A stretch of DNA of 32,610 bases from Roseiarcus sp037446355 (GCA_037446355.1 JBBIIT010000040.1:1-32610), one strand, 5' to 3'; counted from the first letter of the stretch, positions 16,201 through 24,847 are shown. Made by a program: numbers and translations. Notes: generated by a model from the letters alone, not told the origin.

Positions 16201-19200
16201 GGCGCGATTGCGCGATCTGCCATGCGAACGCGGTCAACGGCGGCTTCGTGTCCTGGGCCGGCGCTACTTATACGCATACAGCGGCCGATACGAATTGTTC
16301 CACGTGTCACAACGGTTCGACGGCGACGGGCCAGACCAATCCGCCGCACATTCCGATCGTCGGCGTCGAATGCAGCAACTGTCACGTGAACACCGCGACG
16401 AGTTTCGTGACTTATACGATGACGCATTCAGCGGTGTCGGCGAGCCGCTGCGACGCCTGCCACAACGGCGCCTATCAGGGCCAGGGAACGAAGGGCGCGC
16501 TATCGACGTCCGCTTTCGCCGGCCATGTCGCGACCGGAGGGCGCGATTGCGCGACCTGTCACGCCAGCGCCGTCAGCGGCGGCTTCGTCGCCTGGTCAGG
16601 CGGAACCTATATCCATCTCGCCACGGACACGAACTGCTCGACATGCCATAACAATTCCACTGCGAAGGGCATGACGACCCCGCCGCATATTCCCAGCGGC
16701 GCGAGCCAGTGCGGAAATTGCCATTCCAACACCGCCGCGGCTTTCACGATCTACACGATGAGCCACGCTTCGGTAAGCGCGATGCGCTGCGACGCCTGTC
16801 ACAACGGATCGTACACCGGCGAAGGCGCCAAGGGCGCAATCGGCACGGCGTCGTTCGTTTATCACGTCGCGACCAACGGTCAGGACTGCGTCGCTTGTCA
16901 CTCGAGCGCGGCGGCCGGGTTCACGAGCTGGACCGGCGGCACGTATGTGCACCAGGCCGGCGACGTCAATTGCATAGCTTGTCACGACGGCCACACCGCA
17001 CTTGGCTTTACGACGCCGCCGCACATTCCCACGACCGGCGCGCAATGCGGCAGTTGCCATACGCAGACTGCGCCGACGTTCACCACCTACAATATGAGCC
17101 ACGCCGCGGTCTCGACTAGCCGCTGCGACGCCTGCCACAACGGTTCGTACACAGGCCAGGGAACGAAGGGCGCGCTCGGCACCGCCTCGTTCGCCAATCA
17201 CGTCGCCACGTCCGGGTATGATTGCGTTTCCTGCCACGCGAGCGCCGCCGCGAGCTTCGTCAGTTGGTCGGGCGGGCAATATGTCCACCAGCCCGCCGAT
17301 ACGAACTGCGTGAACTGTCACAACGGCGCGATTGCGATGGGTCTGACGACGCCGCCGCACATCCCGACCGCCGCGCTTCAGTGCAGCAATTGCCACACCA
17401 ATACGGCAACTAGCTTCGCGACCTACACGATGACCCATTCGGCGGTCGTAACGGGGACGCGCTGCGACGCCTGCCACAACGGTTCGTACACGACCCAGGG
17501 AACGAAGGGCGCGACCGGAACCGCCGCCTATCCCAACCATGTCGCGACCGCGGGGCGCGATTGCATCACCTGTCACGCCAGCGCCGCCAACGGCTATGTC
17601 AGTTGGGCCGGCGCGAGCTACACGCATCTGGCGACCGACACCAATTGTTCGAGCTGCCACAACAACACGAATGCGCTCGGCCTGACCACGCCGCCGCACG
17701 TTCCGGTTGCGGGCGTTCAGTGCAGCAGCTGCCACGTCAACACCGCGACGAGCTTCATCACTTATACGATGACCCATTCCGCCGTGACGGCGAGCCGCTG
17801 CGACTCGTGCCATGACGGCACGTATACGAGCCAAGGAACGAAAGGCGCGACGGGCTCCGCTTCGTATGCGGGCCACGTCGCGACTTCAGGGCGCGATTGC
17901 GTGACTTGCCACGCCGCGGCGGTGAGCGGGGGTTACGTGAGTTGGTCGGGCGCGACCTACACGCACCTGGCGACCGACACGAATTGTTCGAACTGCCACA
18001 ACGGAACGACGGCGACCGGCCACAGCACGCCGCCGCATATTCCGGTGACCGGCGTTCAGTGCAGCAGTTGCCATGTCAACACCGCCACGAGTTTCGCCAC
18101 CTACACGATGACGCACTCAGCGGTGACGGCGAGCCGCTGCGACTCGTGTCACAATGGCAGCTACACCGGCCAGGGAACCAAGGGCGCCACAGGCACCGCG
18201 TCTTATTCCGGCCATGTCGCGACTTCGGGCAACGACTGCGTGACGTGTCACGCGTCTGCGGCGAGCGGTGGTTACGTGAGCTGGGCCGGCGGCGTCTATA
18301 CGCACGCGCCGACCGACACGATCTGTTCGACCTGCCACAACGGCACGACCGCGACCGGTCACACCACGCCGCCGCATATCCCTGTGACCGGCATCGAGTG
18401 CAGCAACTGCCACGTCAACACCGCTTCGAGTTTCGCCACTTACACGATGACGCATTCGGCGGTGACCGCGAGCCGCTGCGACGCTTGCCACAACGGCAGC
18501 TATGCGGGCCAGGGAACCAAAGGCGCGTATGGCACGACGTCCTATGCGAACCACGTCGCCACTTCAGGTCGAGACTGCGTGAGCTGTCACGCCACCGCGG
18601 CGAGCGGCGGATACGTGAGCTGGGCGGGCGGCGTGTATTTGCACCTGGCGACGGACACGGTCTGCTCGACCTGTCACAATGGCGCGACGGCGAAAGGCAT
18701 GACGAATCCGCCCCATATTCCCAGCGGCGCCACCGAATGCAGCAATTGCCACGTCAACACCGCGCCGAGCTTCGTCACCTACACGATGACGCATTCGGCC
18801 GTCTCGTCGATGCGTTGCGACGCCTGCCACAACGGCTCGTACACGTCCGAAGGCACGAAGGGCGCGATGGGCACGGCGTCCTATCCCAACCATGTCGCTC
18901 CCGCCGGCCGCGATTGCATCAGTTGTCACGCCAGCGCGGCGGCGAGCTTCACGAGCTGGTCGGGCGGGAGCTATCTGCATCTGGCGACGGACACCAATTG
19001 CTCGACCTGCCATAACGGCTCGACCGCTCTCGGCCTGACGACGCCGCCGCATATTCCCACCACCACGACACAGTGCAGCAATTGCCACGTCAATACGGCG
19101 GCGAGCTTCACGACTTACACAATGGTCCATTCCTCGGTCAGCGCGATGCGGTGCGACGCCTGCCACAATGGCTCGTATACGACGCAGGGCGCGAGCGGCG

Positions 19201-21293
19201 CGACGGGGACCGCGGCGTATCCCAACCACGTCGCGACCGGCGGCCGCGACTGCTCGACTTGCCATGCGACCGCCGCGGCCAATTTCTCAAGCTGGTCCGG
19301 CGGAACCTATACGCACCTCGCGACCGACACCAATTGCTCGACCTGCCATAACGGCACGAACGCGCAGGGTCTGACGACGCCGCCGCATATCCCCGTCACC
19401 GGCGTCCAGTGCAGCAACTGCCATGCCAACACTTCGCCGAGTTTCACCGCTTACACGATGAGCCACGCATCGGTCGCGACCGCGCGCTGCGACTCCTGCC
19501 ACAACGGCTCCTACACCGGACAGGGAACCAAGGGCGCCTATGGCACTTCATCCTACTCGGGCCACGTCGCGACCAACGGTCAGGATTGCGGCGCTTGCCA
19601 TACGACGGCGGCGAGCGGCGGTTACGTCACCTGGGCCGGCGCAGTGTTCGTGCATGCCGCCACGGACACCAACTGCCTTAGCTGCCATAATGGCACGACC
19701 GCGACGGGCAATACCTCGCCGCCGCATATCCCGATCACCGGCATTCAGTGCAGCAACTGCCACTCCAACACCGCGACGAGTTTCACCACTTACACGATGA
19801 CGCACTCGGTGGTGACGGCGATGCGCTGCGACGCGTGCCACGACGGTTCGTTCACGACGCAAGGCACGAAGGGCGCGATGGGCACGGCCTCTTATTCGGG
19901 CCACGTCGCGACCTCGGGGCGCGATTGCATCACGTGCCATGCGACGGCGCAGTCCGGCGGCTATCTCAGCTGGGCCGGCGGCACGTTCGCGCACGCCGTG
20001 ACCGACACGATCTGCTCAAGTTGCCACAACGGCACGACCGCGACCGGCGAAACGACTCCCCCGCATATTCCGGTGACCGGCATCGAATGCAGCAATTGCC
20101 ACGTTAATACCGCGACTAGCTTCACGACCTACACGATGAGTCACGCCGCGGTTCACGCCACGCGGTGCGACGCTTGCCACAGCGGCGCCTACAAGAGCCA
20201 GGGCACGAAGGGGGCGCAAGGGCCCGACCACGGCGCCAAGTCGGTGGATTGCGGCTGCTGCCACGTGAAGTCGACCACAACGTTCACAAGCTGGAGCAAT
20301 CCGCAATCTGCCGTCGCCGGCTGCACGACGACCGCCAAGAGCCTCGTGTCCGTGTCGCCGAACGCGCGAAATCTGCTCGGCGCCAGCACACCCGTGAAAT
20401 TGAACCCGATGATCCGGTCGATGGTCGGGGCGCCGCAGGGCTCGCAGCGTCCCGGCGCGCTTCCTGCGCCGCAGCTCCGCGGCGCGGTCGGCCAACCCGG
20501 CGTCAACATTCGCGCGGGCGTGTTGCCCGGAACCGCGAACACGGGCGCGCCCTTCAATCACTCGGCCGCGAGCGGCCCGTGCGCTAGTTGCCACAATGGG
20601 GTCGCCGCGATCGGCAAGCCGGCCAAGCATATTCCGACGACCGCCGCTTGCGACGCCTGTCACAAGAGCACGACGACTTTCGCGGGCGTACGTTTCGACC
20701 ACAAGACCACGACCGCGGCCTGCTCCTCATGCCATAACGGCGCGTTGGCGCCGGGCAAGCCCGCGCGCCACGTCGTGACGACAGCCGCGTGCGACACATG
20801 CCATAAGAGCCCGCGTACGTTTGGCGGGGCGCTGTTCGATCACTCGACGACGACATCAGCTTGCGCCGCCTGCCACAACGGAGCGGTCGCGCTCGGCAAG
20901 CCTGCGCGGCATATCGCGACCACGGCCGCGTGCGACACCTGCCACAAGAGCACGACGGACTTCGCCGTGGTTCGCTTCGATCACGCGACGACCGCGGCCG
21001 CGTGCTCGGCCTGCCACAACGGAATCGATGCGGTCGGAAAGCCGCAACAGCACATCGTCACCGCAGCCGCCTGCGACAGCTGTCATAAGAGCACGCATAC
21101 GTTCGGCGTCGTGCGATTCGACCATGGCCTCTCGGCGGGGCCGTGCGCCAGTTGCCACAACGGCGTGAAGGCCGAGGGCAAGCCAATTCGGCATGTCATT
21201 ACGAATGCGCCCTGTGAAGACTGCCATGTCAGCACAAACAGTTTCAACCTCGTGCGTCCCGGCGTCGGCGCTCGAGGGAAGGCGATTAAATAA
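13215..21293 (+). CDS. Giant c-type cytochrome with 93 CxxCH haem motifs
   Basis: A secreted cytochrome of about 2,692 residues. The ATG at 13215 is chosen for the CGGAG Shine-Dalgarno sequence; a GTG at 13182 is in frame. Residues 1-39 form a signal peptide (cleavage GGLA/QT), with no lipobox. By my reading: an N-terminal part with seven CxxCH; 19 tandem tetrahaem modules of 112-113 residues (residues 234-2350, 76 CxxCH); a Pro/Gly/Ala-rich haem-free linker of about 95 residues; and five dihaem units with a 47-residue period (ten CxxCH, residues 2456-2671). Each tetrahaem module also has four conserved extra histidines (PPH, TMxH, xHVAT, YxH), so every haem can have a His-His pair. There is no catalytic domain or C-terminal anchor. 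It is followed by a large beta-barrel gene. It probably acts as a haem wire across or outside the outer membrane. Copy number depends on correct assembly of the repeats. Confidence 0.93.
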   Translation: MLSRRRAHSESFWRVARTLSLAVVVAAWALFVGLAGGLAQTSTNSGSFLRGSNGPSSNEPFDHAKAGFALTNSHASVACEQCHVGGRFKNTPRFCEGCHNGSLTTGMPASHPPTTQKCDGCHQTSSFRQISVIDHTQASNNCAACHNGAIAVGKKTTHIATIAPCDTCHKNTLNFALAVTMDHTGIVNNCASCHNNIQALGKGPNHFPTNLPCEDCHKSTVTFLGASFTHSATDTFCASCHNGAMAKGLTTPPHIPTGVIECSNCHTNTATSFATYTMNHPSASALRCDACHNGAFTGEGAKGAQGTAAFANHVATAGRDCSTCHAASTAGGYVTWAGGIYVHAPTDTNCSTCHNNTTAKGLTTPPHVPVAGVQCGNCHTNTSPNFITYTMNHPSVSASRCDACHSGAYTGEGALGAQGTASFANHLPTAGRDCLACHAKSVSGGFQSWAGGGYVHSAADTNCLNCHNGSVALGLTTPPHVPVAGVQCSACHVNTSATFVTYSMSHASVSSARCDSCHNGAYMSEGTKGAFGTSAYAGHVATGGRDCLACHTAAVSGGFVSFAGAFYVHAATDTNCLSCHNGATATGNTSPPHVPIVGVQCSNCHVNTATSFIVYTMNHSAVTAARCDSCHNGSFTGQGAKGAFGTAAYAGHVATGGRDCVSCHASAVTGGYVSFAGALYTHAPTDTNCLSCHNGTTATGHTTPPHIPVTGVQCSGCHVNSAPSFATYTMDHSTVASSRCDSCHNGSFGNQGVKGAFGASSYAGHLPTAGRDCTTCHTSAVSGGYVSWSGAFYSHAATDTNCSSCHNGTTATGNTTPPHIPVVAVQCSNCHVNTAPSFISYTMSHASVSASRCDACHGGGFTGQGVKGAYSTANYPGHVPTAGRDCAACHANAVSGGFVAWAGGTYAHTAADTNCSSCHNGSTATGETTPPHIPTTGVQCSNCHVNTSTTFVTYTMNHASVSTSRCDTCHSGAYLGQGTKGALGTASYSGHVATSGRDCAICHANAVNGGFVSWAGATYTHTAADTNCSTCHNGSTATGQTNPPHIPIVGVECSNCHVNTATSFVTYTMTHSAVSASRCDACHNGAYQGQGTKGALSTSAFAGHVATGGRDCATCHASAVSGGFVAWSGGTYIHLATDTNCSTCHNNSTAKGMTTPPHIPSGASQCGNCHSNTAAAFTIYTMSHASVSAMRCDACHNGSYTGEGAKGAIGTASFVYHVATNGQDCVACHSSAAAGFTSWTGGTYVHQAGDVNCIACHDGHTALGFTTPPHIPTTGAQCGSCHTQTAPTFTTYNMSHAAVSTSRCDACHNGSYTGQGTKGALGTASFANHVATSGYDCVSCHASAAASFVSWSGGQYVHQPADTNCVNCHNGAIAMGLTTPPHIPTAALQCSNCHTNTATSFATYTMTHSAVVTGTRCDACHNGSYTTQGTKGATGTAAYPNHVATAGRDCITCHASAANGYVSWAGASYTHLATDTNCSSCHNNTNALGLTTPPHVPVAGVQCSSCHVNTATSFITYTMTHSAVTASRCDSCHDGTYTSQGTKGATGSASYAGHVATSGRDCVTCHAAAVSGGYVSWSGATYTHLATDTNCSNCHNGTTATGHSTPPHIPVTGVQCSSCHVNTATSFATYTMTHSAVTASRCDSCHNGSYTGQGTKGATGTASYSGHVATSGNDCVTCHASAASGGYVSWAGGVYTHAPTDTICSTCHNGTTATGHTTPPHIPVTGIECSNCHVNTASSFATYTMTHSAVTASRCDACHNGSYAGQGTKGAYGTTSYANHVATSGRDCVSCHATAASGGYVSWAGGVYLHLATDTVCSTCHNGATAKGMTNPPHIPSGATECSNCHVNTAPSFVTYTMTHSAVSSMRCDACHNGSYTSEGTKGAMGTASYPNHVAPAGRDCISCHASAAASFTSWSGGSYLHLATDTNCSTCHNGSTALGLTTPPHIPTTTTQCSNCHVNTAASFTTYTMVHSSVSAMRCDACHNGSYTTQGASGATGTAAYPNHVATGGRDCSTCHATAAANFSSWSGGTYTHLATDTNCSTCHNGTNAQGLTTPPHIPVTGVQCSNCHANTSPSFTAYTMSHASVATARCDSCHNGSYTGQGTKGAYGTSSYSGHVATNGQDCGACHTTAASGGYVTWAGAVFVHAATDTNCLSCHNGTTATGNTSPPHIPITGIQCSNCHSNTATSFTTYTMTHSVVTAMRCDACHDGSFTTQGTKGAMGTASYSGHVATSGRDCITCHATAQSGGYLSWAGGTFAHAVTDTICSSCHNGTTATGETTPPHIPVTGIECSNCHVNTATSFTTYTMSHAAVHATRCDACHSGAYKSQGTKGAQGPDHGAKSVDCGCCHVKSTTTFTSWSNPQSAVAGCTTTAKSLVSVSPNARNLLGASTPVKLNPMIRSMVGAPQGSQRPGALPAPQLRGAVGQPGVNIRAGVLPGTANTGAPFNHSAASGPCASCHNGVAAIGKPAKHIPTTAACDACHKSTTTFAGVRFDHKTTTAACSSCHNGALAPGKPARHVVTTAACDTCHKSPRTFGGALFDHSTTTSACAACHNGAVALGKPARHIATTAACDTCHKSTTDFAVVRFDHATTAAACSACHNGIDAVGKPQQHIVTAAACDSCHKSTHTFGVVRFDHGLSAGPCASCHNGVKAEGKPIRHVITNAPCEDCHVSTNSFNLVRPGVGARGKAIK
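13914..20264 (+). repeat. Tandem array of 19 tetrahaem-encoding modules, 336-339 bp each
   Basis: Measuring from the TGC codon of the RCDxCH motif, successive copies start at 14076, 14415, 14754, 15093, 15432, 15771, 16110, 16449, 16788, 17124, 17463, 17799, 18138, 18477, 18816, 19152, 19488, 19827 and 20166. The period is 339 bp, with four steps of 336 bp (one codon missing). Each module encodes DTxCxxCHNG, CSNCH, RCDxCH and RDCxxCH. The last copy is degenerate: its fourth motif is CGCCH and the final YxH is missing. Copies around 17.7-18.7 kb look closest to one another. Confidence 0.93.
20550..21236 (+). repeat. Five dihaem units with a 141-bp period at the C-terminus of the giant cytochrome
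   Basis: Repeats of CxxCHNG..A.GKP.xHI.TTAACDxCHKST.TF....FDH. Each has two CxxCH motifs and two extra histidines (GKPxxH and FDH). The N-terminal haems 4-7 of the same protein follow the same dihaem pattern, so the tetrahaem modules may have arisen from two dihaem units with an insertion. Confidence 0.85.
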
Positions 21294-21605
21294 AACTCGC
21301 AGGGCGAGATCCGATTGTCTGTCAGGTTTGTGAAATGTACATCCGAGTAAAAGGCGTCCGTAAATACTTTTCGAGATGCGTACGCCAAAAATTTTAACAC
21401 ATCGTTAGGCAAACAAAACCAAAGCTTACGCTGACAGCTTCGCCGGAAAGCGAATCGATATTCAGGCGCCGGCGACGCGAAGGTCTCTGTTTGGCCGTTG
21501 AAGCGCGACAGGGAAGCTTCGGCGATCTGCGGGTATTGCGTCGCTACTTCGGTCGCGTGGCCGCCTTGAGTACTGAGTGCCGAGTTATGTCGATGCGCCA
21601 GGGTG
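21294..21605. promoter_or_regulatory. 312-bp AT-richer gap between the giant cytochrome and the beta-barrel gene
   Basis: No gene seen. It is clearly less GC-rich than its surroundings around 21310-21440. A small CTCGC-AGG-GCGAG hairpin (21296-21308) sits just after the cytochrome stop. It may hold a promoter for the beta-barrel gene, but I find no convincing -35/-10 pair. Confidence 0.35.
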
Positions 21606-24600
21606 ATGATGAGCGGGCAAAACACTCGCATACTAGGTCCAATATCGTCCGTTCTTGCCGTCGCCGCGACCGCGGTTTTGACGACGGTTGCGGCCGTCGC
21701 GGAACCGGTTACGGATGAATTCGCCGCGAGCGCGCAGGTCGTGGCCGCGAACGGTTGTGCGCTGCTCAACGTGCAATTTCATTACCGCGTTCAGGATATC
21801 GCGCACTTTCCGCCCGACCGCGGTCAGGAACTAAGAGTTACGCTGCGGCCGATCGATCCCGTGGCTAGCGATCTCAAGGGAATGTTCCCGCGCCAAGGGG
21901 TGCCGATCGAACGAGCCGATCTTGCCGGCATCGACACCGTGACTGTTGATTTCGACCAGGCGATCGGACCAACGCTTCGGGTCCTGTTCAATCGTCAGGT
22001 CGCCTTCGACCTTTCGCATTCCGAGAATTTTGAATCGATACTGGTCGCCGTACCGAGGCCCGGCTCCTCCGCGATTTGTAAGGTCAGCGAGTTTCCGCCG
22101 CCGACCGCGGGGCCTGGGGCCGGTCCAGCGGCGCCGCCGAACGAATCCGCGGCGCTTCCTCAGCAGCGCGCGGGCAAGACCTCCGCCGCAGACATCAAGA
22201 CCATCGAAGCGTCGATGGACGAGGCGCGATTCGCGATGCGCAAGAAGAACTATAAGGAAGCGATCGCGCTGATCGAGAAAGTCCTAGCCTACCCGGAAAA
22301 CCCGCACACGCCCGACGCGCTCATGGCCTTGGGCGAAGCGCGCCAACTTGCGGGCCAGACCGTTCTCGCCGATGCCGCGTTCCGTGAATATCTGCGCCGC
22401 TACCCCGACGCCGGCGGGGCCGCGTCGGTCGCCAAGCGGCTCGGCCTGCCTCCGACCGCGCGTCCGGGCGGAGCGCTCGGGCCCGACGACGGGAAGGATC
22501 GCGGCAAGACCCATTGGTTCGTATCGGGGAGCGCGTCGAGCTTTTACGTAAGCGACGACAGCACGACGACGGCGAAGGACATCTCGATCGCGCCCAATCC
22601 GACCGCCGATCCCGACTCTCATCTCGTTCACCAGAACACCATCCTGAACAACATCGATCTTTACGGCTCGATTGACGACGACAACGTAAGAACGAAGTTC
22701 AAACTCTCCGGGGTGGTCGAAAAGGATATGAGCACGGGCGCCAATGAGCAGGACCGCGCCGGATTCTCGACCGCGTACATAGAATCGAATTTCAAGTCGG
22801 CGGATATCACGACTCGCATCGGTCGCCAGACTCTCAACGGCGCCGGCGTGATCGGGCGCTTCGACGGCGCGGATGTCTACTGGCAGACAAACAGCGTAAT
22901 CCGGCTCGGCGCGGTTGCTGGCGCCGCGAACTGGAGCAGCTTCGACACTCCCTTCTTGGACCAGCGCTATCTGCTCGGCGCCAATATCGACTTCGCCAAT
23001 TTTCCCCCGGGGTCGGACGTCAGCTTCTTCGCGATCCAGCAGACCGACAAATGGATTCTCGACCGTCGCGCGATTGGCGCCGAATTTCGCTATTTCCGAG
23101 ACAATAAGTCTGTTCTCGGATTGATTGACTATGACATCCATTTCCAAACGCTGAACGCCGCGGCCTTCAGCGGGTCATGGACGTTCGACGACAAGTCGAT
23201 ACTGTCGACGGCGCTCGATTATCGGCGCGTGCCGTATCTTTCGACCTGGAGCGCATTGCAAGGTCAACCCTTCACGACGCTCTATGATATGTTGCGTTTC
23301 AACACTCTCGATCAGCTCCAGCAATACGCGATCGATCGCACGCCGGTGTTCAGTTCGGCGATGGTTAGCTATTCCAAGCCGCTCAGTGAAACTCTACAGG
23401 CGAGCGCCGATTTTACGATCACGAACATGAGCGGCACTCCGCCGTCGGGAGGCGTCGACGGAACCATGCCCAGCGGCACCGAGTTCTACGTCTCCGGACA
23501 ATTGATGGGATCGAATGTATTGAAGCCCGGCGATCTCTACGTCGGCGCCTTGCGATACGCGCATTTGGCCGGCTCGAATGTCTACTTCATGGATCTAAAC
23601 TCCCGCTATCCATGGAGTGAGAACTTTCAGATCAGTCCGCGCTTGCGTGTCGGTTATCAAGAGGGATCGGCCCCGCAACTCAAGGAAACGACGGTGCTCC
23701 CGTCGATTCTGTTCGATTACATGTACGACAAGAACCTCTCGTTTGAGAGCGAGGTCGGCGTAAAATGGATCGACAGCAATGCCGGAGGTTTGGTCTCCAA
23801 CACCAAGGATTTCTATTTCACCCTGGGTGTGAGATCGGACTTCTCGGCGGAGGGTTCCGCGCGATGCGTCGGAATGTTGTCGCCCTGCCCATACTTGTGG
23901 TTTGGCGGCGGCCTGACCGATCAACAGGCGAAGTCGGACCGGATCTACTACAGCCCGGCGGTTTCCAAGCCGCCAACCGAAACGCCCTTGAACGCCATGT
24001 TCGCGATCGAATCCGGCTCGCGTTATTGGTTCAGCCAGGGCCAAAATCGTTACAACTATTACGCCGATTCGACGCCGACGCAGCGCGTGTCGGCGCTGAA
24101 CTATGCGAGCAACGCCACGCACACTGGCGAAGCTTACGTCCGCGCGGACATTCGTCAGGGATTGTTGCGCAACGTTTTTCTGCGCGGCTATCTCGGCGGT
24201 GGCTTAACGCAAAGCGGCACGCTCACCGACGAGGACTTTCCGCCGCTCACTTCGCCATACTCGAAGACCGTCAGCAACATGTCGGGGCGACTCGGATATT
24301 GGGGCCTCGATATCGGCTACAATCTTTACACGACCGATCGTTTCCGCCTCGGTGGTTTCGCCGGCTATCAGCAATTCATGGACGTTTCAAACGCGGGCGG
24401 TTGTACGCAAGTCGCGGGAAGCCCGATCTGCGCGATACCGATTCCAAGCTCGGTCCGTCTGGTCAGCGAGCAGGATCGCTGGAACTCTTTGCGCGTCGGC
24501 GCGATTGTCGATGTCAATGTCACCGATCGTCTGAAATGGAAGAACGAGTTCGCGCTCAGCGCCTCGAGTCAACACGCCCTCGATAATCATTTTGCGACCT

Positions 24601-24827
24601 TCGGACGCGACCCCGCGAACGGTCAGGGCGGCGGATTTCAGATCGAAAGCTCGCTCAACTATCGCGTCGCCGACAATTGGGACATCGGCGCGGGCGCGCG
24701 CTGGTGGCGCTTCAACAATGATCTCATCGACAACTTCGGGCAGTTGCTGCGCTACCAGACCGATCGCTACGGCGTCTTTGCGCAGGCCAGCTATCACTTC
24801 AACTGGGCAGAGCCTAGCTCGAAATGA
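21606..24827 (+). CDS. Large outer-membrane beta-barrel protein with periplasmic TPR domain
   Basis: A protein of about 1,073 residues. In-frame GTG/ATG/ATG codons at 21603, 21606 and 21609 follow a CCAGGG Shine-Dalgarno sequence. A signal peptide ends near VAAVAE (about residue 32). A beta-rich domain to about residue 155 resembles an AMIN-like fold (low certainty), then a Pro/Ala linker, two or three TPR helices (about 195-278), and from about residue 302 to the end alternating polar/aromatic strands typical of a beta-barrel, ending YGVFAQASYHFNWAE. Three cysteine pairs (GCALL/ICKV, RCVGMLSPC, GGCTQVAGSPIC) may form disulfides. It has no CxxCH. TPR plus barrel recalls PgaA, BcsC and SLAM-type exporters. 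Here it may be the pore or sheath for the giant cytochrome, or export or anchor it. Confidence 0.82.
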   Translation: MMSGQNTRILGPISSVLAVAATAVLTTVAAVAEPVTDEFAASAQVVAANGCALLNVQFHYRVQDIAHFPPDRGQELRVTLRPIDPVASDLKGMFPRQGVPIERADLAGIDTVTVDFDQAIGPTLRVLFNRQVAFDLSHSENFESILVAVPRPGSSAICKVSEFPPPTAGPGAGPAAPPNESAALPQQRAGKTSAADIKTIEASMDEARFAMRKKNYKEAIALIEKVLAYPENPHTPDALMALGEARQLAGQTVLADAAFREYLRRYPDAGGAASVAKRLGLPPTARPGGALGPDDGKDRGKTHWFVSGSASSFYVSDDSTTTAKDISIAPNPTADPDSHLVHQNTILNNIDLYGSIDDDNVRTKFKLSGVVEKDMSTGANEQDRAGFSTAYIESNFKSADITTRIGRQTLNGAGVIGRFDGADVYWQTNSVIRLGAVAGAANWSSFDTPFLDQRYLLGANIDFANFPPGSDVSFFAIQQTDKWILDRRAIGAEFRYFRDNKSVLGLIDYDIHFQTLNAAAFSGSWTFDDKSILSTALDYRRVPYLSTWSALQGQPFTTLYDMLRFNTLDQLQQYAIDRTPVFSSAMVSYSKPLSETLQASADFTITNMSGTPPSGGVDGTMPSGTEFYVSGQLMGSNVLKPGDLYVGALRYAHLAGSNVYFMDLNSRYPWSENFQISPRLRVGYQEGSAPQLKETTVLPSILFDYMYDKNLSFESEVGVKWIDSNAGGLVSNTKDFYFTLGVRSDFSAEGSARCVGMLSPCPYLWFGGGLTDQQAKSDRIYYSPAVSKPPTETPLNAMFAIESGSRYWFSQGQNRYNYYADSTPTQRVSALNYASNATHTGEAYVRADIRQGLLRNVFLRGYLGGGLTQSGTLTDEDFPPLTSPYSKTVSNMSGRLGYWGLDIGYNLYTTDRFRLGGFAGYQQFMDVSNAGGCTQVAGSPICAIPIPSSVRLVSEQDRWNSLRVGAIVDVNVTDRLKWKNEFALSASSQHALDNHFATFGRDPANGQGGGFQIESSLNYRVADNWDIGAGARWWRFNNDLIDNFGQLLRYQTDRYGVFAQASYHFNWAEPSSK

Positions 24828-24832
24828 TCCGT

Positions 24833-24847
24833 CGCCCGATCCGGGCG
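24833..24847. terminator. Hairpin between converging genes, weak terminator candidate
   Basis: CGCCCG-ATC-CGGGCG forms a 6-bp GC stem 6 bp after the beta-barrel stop, in the short space facing ccmI. Only two T residues follow, so this is a poor intrinsic terminator. Confidence 0.3.

Noticed and set aside
13914..20264. CRISPR array or satellite DNA
   Set aside because: The repeat is long (336-339 bp), keeps one open frame across all copies and codes for haem motifs, so it is an internal protein repeat.
13173..20702. Long minus-strand open frames (e.g. 16596-17876, 426 codons; 15249-16427, 392 codons) under the giant cytochrome
   Set aside because: They are antisense to the repeats, Arg/Ala/Val-rich, themselves repetitive with the same 339-bp period, and have no ribosome site or domain. 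They are shadows of the CxxCH coding frame in GC-rich DNA.
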